Source: Candidatus Atribacteria bacterium (GTDB lineage Bacteria; Atribacterota; Atribacteria; Atribacterales; Caldatribacteriaceae). Taken from it: a stretch of DNA of 8,265 nt. Under the pieces are notes generated by a model, which was not told where the DNA came from, did no database searches, and saw only the letters and a program-made list of their open reading frames with translations. The position numbers and the translations under genes were made by a program. Location of the stretch: the NCBI GenBank assembly GCA_029982105.1, contig JARRCQ010000062.1, forward strand, positions 1 through 8,265, read 5' to 3'. Shown here piece by piece: positions 6,025 through 8,265 of this stretch. How positions within the stretch are numbered: position 1 is the first letter of the stretch; each line of letters begins with the position of its first letter.

Positions 6025-6048
6025 ACTGGTGGGAAAAGCTCCACCAGT
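6025..6048. repeat. Perfect 8-bp hairpin, terminator-like on the minus strand
   Basis: ACTGGTGG (6025-6032), an 8-nt loop and CCACCAGT (6041-6048). On the minus strand the stem is followed by GATTTTTGGTTTTTTATG, so it could act as a back-up terminator for transcripts reading past the main one at 6117-6142. Confidence 0.55.
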
Positions 6049-6049
6049 A

Positions 6050-6073
6050 CGCTGGAGAAAAAACACTCCAGCG
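6050..6073. repeat. Perfect 8-bp hairpin
   Basis: CGCTGGAG (6050-6057), loop AAAAAACA and CTCCAGCG (6066-6073). It begins one base after the preceding hairpin ends. It has no T-run on either side, so it is not an intrinsic terminator by itself. Its sequence is unrelated to its neighbours. Confidence 0.5.
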
Positions 6074-6076
6074 CGC

Positions 6077-6098
6077 CTACGGCGTAAGACTAAAGACC
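6077..6098 (+). repeat. Short repeated module M1 (core CGTAAGACTAAA)
   Basis: Begins CTACGG, continues CGTAAGACTAAA (6083-6094) and ends GACC. The 12-nt core recurs exactly on the minus strand at 7955-7966 (M2), again preceded by CTAC. The GCCTACGGCG at 6075-6084 recurs with one mismatch as GCCTGCGGCG on the minus strand at 7857-7866 (M3). CGCC-TAC-GGCG also forms a small hairpin (6074-6084). Confidence 0.5.
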
Positions 6099-6116
6099 GA
6101 AACAAAAGCAAAAAAT

Positions 6117-6142
6117 TAGGGGGGCAAGTACTTGCCCCCCTA
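6117..6142 (-). terminator. Intrinsic terminator of the DUF4384/Big gene (26-bp perfect palindrome)
   Basis: TAGGGGGGCAAGT followed by its exact reverse complement gives a 26-bp palindrome centred between 6129 and 6130, with six consecutive G-C pairs. Read on the minus strand it is followed by ATTTTTTGCTTTTG, the expected T-run. It lies about 43 bp past the stop codon at 6187-6185. The plus strand side has no T-run, so it serves the minus-strand gene. Confidence 0.88.
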
Positions 6143-6184
6143 TCTAAGAGATTTTTTCTCCAGCAGCTCTCTTAAACCAGGCTT

Positions 6185-7726
6185 TTAGAAGGCAACAACC
6201 ACTTTCTGTAGGCGAATATTACGTCCCGCCCCTGCCTCTATGCGCAGGCGATTGCTTCCCTCTTCTAAAGCGCTAGCAGGGATAACAATTTCCTCTTCTC
6301 CACCGGGAGCTATTGCGTCCCGGCTTACATTAATAGTCTCCAATCGTTTTCCATTCACCAAAACTTGAGCCTTACCCCCCGGCTCTCCCTGTATCCAGAG
6401 GAAAATGGCTCCTTCCTGTGGTAAACCTCCTGGGTTAAATTCAAACTCCACTGCTTCTCTTGGTTTCATTTCTAAAACATAAGAATCGTTGAGCGAGAAA
6501 CCAAAAACTATATCTCCAGAATAGCGCAACCGATCTACATTACTTTTAGCAGCACCACTGGCAAAATCAAGGTAAAAAAGAGAAGAATTTATAGCCATAA
6601 CTCGGGGGGTTATTGTTCCCCAAACTTCCACAGAAGTGGGAGCCAAACCACCGGCTCCTCGAAATTGAGCGGTTATTTTCACATCTACAGTTTCATCGAC
6701 ATCTGGAGCATAATAGTAAACTATAGCTTTACCAGAAGAATCGGTAGGAATGGAATATTTATCCAGATCTCCTTCGCTTACCTCCCAGTAAATAGTTCGA
6801 CCCGATACTGGTCTCCCGTTTTCATCTTTTAAAGTAGCTACCAACCTTATATTTTCTCCCCCATTGATGGTAAATGAAGAAGGAGTTACCTCAAGACTGG
6901 AATAACGCGCTTGTCTTTCTATCCGGATGGTTGTCCGAGTAGAAGAAGAAGCCCATCTCGCTCCCTCCGAGAAACTCGCCTCCACCGTTACTGTTCCGGG
7001 TTGAGAAGGAGAATAAAAAGTTACTCTACTTCTGCCCTGTAGGTCAGTAGTAGTTCGAGAAGTGCTCAAGCGCCCATCGTTTGCCGACCAGCGAATTTCT
7101 TCCCCCTGAATAGGTCTTCCTCTTCCATCTTTTAAGGTAGCAGTTAAAATCACTGATGTCCCTGGATCAATGGTTAAATCACTGGGTTCTATGGTCAAAG
7201 AAGTGCTTTCTATTCGCGCCAACACCTGGAAGTGAGTGCGATTGGTAGCAAAACGGGTGCCAAAAATCCTACTTCCTTGATGAGGAGCCTGCACAAAACT
7301 ATCTAAATCTCTTTCGCTCACTTCATCAGGAGTGAAAAGAATTACAATTCTCTCTACTCCTGCTGGGCCATATATTCTTCCCGTAAATCTTCCCTCTTCT
7401 CCTGAGCGCACAAATTTGTTACGGACTAAAATATTTACCGTTCCATCAGGCAAGTAATCTATAAGGTTAACATAGCCATCTCGGTTTGCCTTATAGCGAA
7501 TAGTAATGGAGTCATTGATATAATAGTTTGCTCCTTCTCCTTTATCCACAGAAAGGCTAATATTGGGTGAGCGAGGGATAGAAACATATACATCGGGGTG
7601 GAGCTGGAAACGGATGGTAATCTGAGGTTGAGCTCCGACCAATGTACTTCCCCCAAGTAAAAAAGTCACCAGCAAAACCAACATAACCAACTTTCCTCTA
7701 TAAGAGAGGAAACGATTTTTATTCAT
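6185..7726 (-). CDS. Secreted protein with DUF4384 domain, two Ig-like (Big) domains and a C-terminal beta domain
   Basis: A 513-residue exported protein. Residues 1-32 form a signal peptide (basic start, hydrophobic core MLVLLVTFLLGG, likely cleavage after VGA at 30-32), with no lipobox cysteine. Residues about 55-170 look like DUF4384: IRYKANRDGYVNLIDYLPDG (76-95) is the typical 'strand, then DGYV-L-D-PDG' pattern. Two related Big_1-type Ig domains follow, about 174-270 and 276-372. Each begins L-I-PS-T or L-V-PSSFTI, then LTATLKDGRGRPI or LVATLKDENGRPV, and ends with a FYSP or YYAPD turn. The last 130 residues (about 380-513) form another beta-rich region with a GEPGGKAQVLVNGKRLETINV stretch (447-467), like jelly-roll or lectin-like modules, not firmly identified. 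A strong Shine-Dalgarno site (AAGGAGGAG) precedes the ATG. Probably a surface or envelope protein with an adhesive or structural role; no catalytic motif is seen. Confidence 0.82.
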   Translation of the reverse strand: MNKNRFLSYRGKLVMLVLLVTFLLGGSTLVGAQPQITIRFQLHPDVYVSIPRSPNISLSVDKGEGANYYINDSITIRYKANRDGYVNLIDYLPDGTVNILVRNKFVRSGEEGRFTGRIYGPAGVERIVILFTPDEVSERDLDSFVQAPHQGSRIFGTRFATNRTHFQVLARIESTSLTIEPSDLTIDPGTSVILTATLKDGRGRPIQGEEIRWSANDGRLSTSRTTTDLQGRSRVTFYSPSQPGTVTVEASFSEGARWASSSTRTTIRIERQARYSSLEVTPSSFTINGGENIRLVATLKDENGRPVSGRTIYWEVSEGDLDKYSIPTDSSGKAIVYYYAPDVDETVDVKITAQFRGAGGLAPTSVEVWGTITPRVMAINSSLFYLDFASGAAKSNVDRLRYSGDIVFGFSLNDSYVLEMKPREAVEFEFNPGGLPQEGAIFLWIQGEPGGKAQVLVNGKRLETINVSRDAIAPGGEEEIVIPASALEEGSNRLRIEAGAGRNIRLQKVVVAF

Positions 7727-7757
7727 TTTTCTCTCCTCCTTCTTCTTTACTTATTTT

Positions 7758-7768
7758 ATTATACCATA
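7758..7768 (-). promoter_or_regulatory. Extended -10 promoter of the DUF4384/Big gene
   Basis: On the minus strand TATGGTATAAT contains a perfect TATAAT (7758-7763) with the TG-N extension (7764-7766). No clear -35 box is present, as expected for this class. The start point would be near 7751, about 25 nt before the ATG, leaving room for the AAGGAGGAG ribosome binding site. Confidence 0.65.
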
Positions 7769-7843
7769 CCCCATTTTCCTCTCTTTTGTTCCTTTTGCTG
7801 AGGATAACGCCGGTAACCTCACCCATAGTTCTTATCTCTTTTA

Positions 7844-7866
7844 CCTTTTAATCTGGCGCCGCAGGC
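7844..7866 (-). repeat. Short repeated module M3 (diverged)
   Basis: On the minus strand it begins GCCTGCGGCG, matching 9 of 10 bases of the start of the M1 region (6075-6084). It continues CCAGATTAAAAGG, a diverged form of the TAAGACTAAA core. It lies just downstream of element B, as M1 lies downstream of element A. It is the weakest of the three copies. Confidence 0.35.
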
Positions 7867-7871
7867 TGTCT

Positions 7872-7951
7872 GTTGTTTTGCTTTTTTTGGGGGTTATAGG
7901 GGGTCTTTTTCCCCTATAGTTGGGGTTATAAAGGGCTTTCTCTTTTATAGT
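7872..7951 (-). repeat. Structured dispersed element, copy B (inverted relative to copy A)
   Basis: Eighty bases that, read on the minus strand, align with copy A (5907-5984): ACTATAAAAG, then TTTATAACCCCAACTA, GGGGAAA, CCCCCTATAACCCCC and AAAAAAAGCAAAACAAC. The first hairpin here is TATAAA/TTTATA. It is weaker than in copy A but in the same place. The second is a perfect 8-bp stem, TATAGGGG/CCCCTATA (7895-7902 with 7911-7918), stronger than in copy A. The two copies thus keep hairpin positions while changing stem sequence and length. No target-site duplication was found, and no open reading frame worth naming lies within. Confidence 0.62.
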
Positions 7952-7972
7952 TCTTTTAGTCTTACGTTGTAG
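7950..7972 (-). repeat. Short repeated module M2 (core CGTAAGACTAAA)
   Basis: On the minus strand: CTACAA, then CGTAAGACTAAA (7955-7966), then AGAAC. It shares the 12-nt core and the preceding CTAC with M1. It abuts element B, sharing two bases with it. The order on the minus strand is therefore M2, element B, M3. Confidence 0.5.
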
Positions 7973-8098
7973 ACTGTCGTAGGAAAGATTGCTACAGAGC
8001 TTCCTCCTCGCAAGGGCGGGAGAAAAAAAGAAAGACCTTCTCAGGTTTTTGTGGTTAAATATATTAAATTTAGACAATAATCAGGAGGAGATCAGAAA

Positions 8099-8251
8099 AT
8101 GAACAATATTTCTCAAGAGCTGTTTTCTCTTTTTTTAGAGAGTCCTAAAATCGATACTCATGAACACCTGCTTCCCCCAGAGCAGTTTATAAAAAGTCTG
8201 GATATTCTCTTTTCTGTTTTGGAGCGGAGCTACTTATCCTGGATTTTATCC
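8099..8251 (+). CDS. Amidohydrolase-family protein, N-terminal fragment
   Basis: Partial gene cut by the end of the contig: 51 genomic codons are present. The strong Shine-Dalgarno site AGGAGGAG (8083-8090) lies 8 nt before the ATG, which fixes the start. The fragment contains KIDTHEHL (17-24). The HEH pair is the first HxH metal-binding motif of the amidohydrolase superfamily (Amidohydro_2 type, TIM-barrel metal hydrolases), which sits near the N-terminus in this group. The following segment PPEQFIKSLDILFSVLERSYLSWIL resembles uncharacterised members that begin IDTHEHL and continue with an LF-helix. Substrate and reaction cannot be inferred. The frame stays open beyond 8251, but the remaining bases are sequencing adapter, so the residues RSEE they would encode are not real. 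Confidence 0.65.
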
Positions 8252-8265
8252 AGATCGGAAGAGCA
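8252..8265 (+). other. Residual Illumina adapter at the contig end
   Basis: AGATCGGAAGAGCA is identical to the first 14 bases of the Illumina TruSeq read-through adapter and lies exactly at the end of the window. It is very unlikely to be genomic. It marks incomplete adapter trimming and the true edge of the assembled sequence (8251). Confidence 0.95.

Larger units (their letters stand above)
5838..6184. other. Hairpin-rich non-coding region between the PIG-L and DUF4384/Big genes
   Basis: These 347 bp hold no credible gene. From left to right they contain the PIG-L promoter, structured element A (5907-5984), an A-rich tract (about 5971-6024, roughly 70% A on the plus strand), two unrelated perfect 8-bp hairpins (6025-6048 and 6050-6073), module M1 (6077-6098), the terminator palindrome of the DUF4384/Big gene (6117-6142), and a further 7-bp stem TAAGAGA/TCTCTTA (6145-6174). 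The density of perfect inverted repeats is far above that in the other intergenic regions. Confidence 0.8.
7727..8098. other. Non-coding region between the DUF4384/Big gene and the amidohydrolase
   Basis: These 372 bp separate two divergent genes. Next to the DUF4384/Big gene is its promoter. The middle (7844-7972) holds structured element B with modules M2 and M3 on either side, all on the minus strand. Nearer the amidohydrolase, CTCC-CGC/GCG-GGAG (8004-8022, one bulged T, loop AAGG) can form a hairpin. Then comes an AT-rich stretch with possible -10 boxes (TTAAAT 8055-8060 after TGG, or TATATT 8060-8065) but no good -35. The amidohydrolase Shine-Dalgarno site is AGGAGGAG at 8083-8090. Confidence 0.7.

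Noticed and set aside
5907..7951. Elements A and B as the terminal inverted repeats of a transposon carrying the DUF4384/Big gene
   Set aside because: The copies are diverged, have internal hairpin structure, differ in what surrounds them and show no target-site duplication, and no transposase is present. Not excluded, but unsupported as a simple composite element.
5907..7972. The repeats around the DUF4384/Big gene as a CRISPR array
   Set aside because: There are only two copies of the long element, in opposite orientation and about 1.9 kb apart, with a gene between them. There is no regular repeat-spacer pattern and no cas gene.
7841..8077. A 78-codon minus-strand reading frame in the region between the DUF4384/Big gene and the amidohydrolase
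   Set aside because: It runs through the structured repeat element and its modules, has no Shine-Dalgarno site, and its product is a low-complexity, Lys/Arg/Ser-rich sequence with no recognisable domain. The DNA pattern is better explained by the repeats.

Overview
This window looks like part of a bacterial chromosome from an anaerobic, probably fermentative organism. The signs are a HydE-type radical SAM maturase (which builds [FeFe] hydrogenases), the tail of an NAD-dependent GH4 glycosidase, and an archaeal-type, cofactor-independent phosphoglycerate mutase of the kind found in many deep-branching anaerobes and thermophiles. Genes have bacterial Shine-Dalgarno sites, -10/-35 promoters and intrinsic terminators. 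I cannot name the phylum from sequence alone. The last 14 bases match the start of the Illumina TruSeq adapter, so this is very likely an assembled contig whose right end is not genomic.

Layout, left to right: (1) the C-terminal end of a GH4 glycosidase, then apgM, both on the plus strand. (2) hydE on the minus strand, convergent with apgM, with a hairpin terminator between them. (3) A divergent promoter region, then an AlkA-type DNA glycosylase and a NodS-like SAM methyltransferase on the plus strand, joined by an ATGA overlap. (4) A membrane-anchored PIG-L/LmbE deacetylase on the minus strand, convergent with the methyltransferase; both stop codons lie inside or at the edge of one shared hairpin. 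(5) About 350 bp of non-coding DNA full of hairpins. (6) A secreted DUF4384 plus Ig-like (Big) protein on the minus strand. (7) About 370 bp of non-coding DNA. (8) The start of an amidohydrolase on the plus strand, cut by the contig end.

The genes do not form one pathway. apgM is glycolytic, GH4 feeds sugars in, and hydE supports hydrogen metabolism. AlkA repairs alkylated DNA. The methyltransferase and PIG-L deacetylase belong to families often found together, and may modify a glycan or small molecule. The DUF4384/Big protein is an exported, probably cell-surface protein.

The least explained part of the window is the pair of non-coding regions flanking the DUF4384/Big gene. They carry two related copies, in opposite orientation, of an approximately 80-bp element that folds as two successive hairpins. 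They also carry copies of a short module with the core CGTAAGACTAAA. I recognise no known family in these and describe them as candidate structured dispersed repeats.
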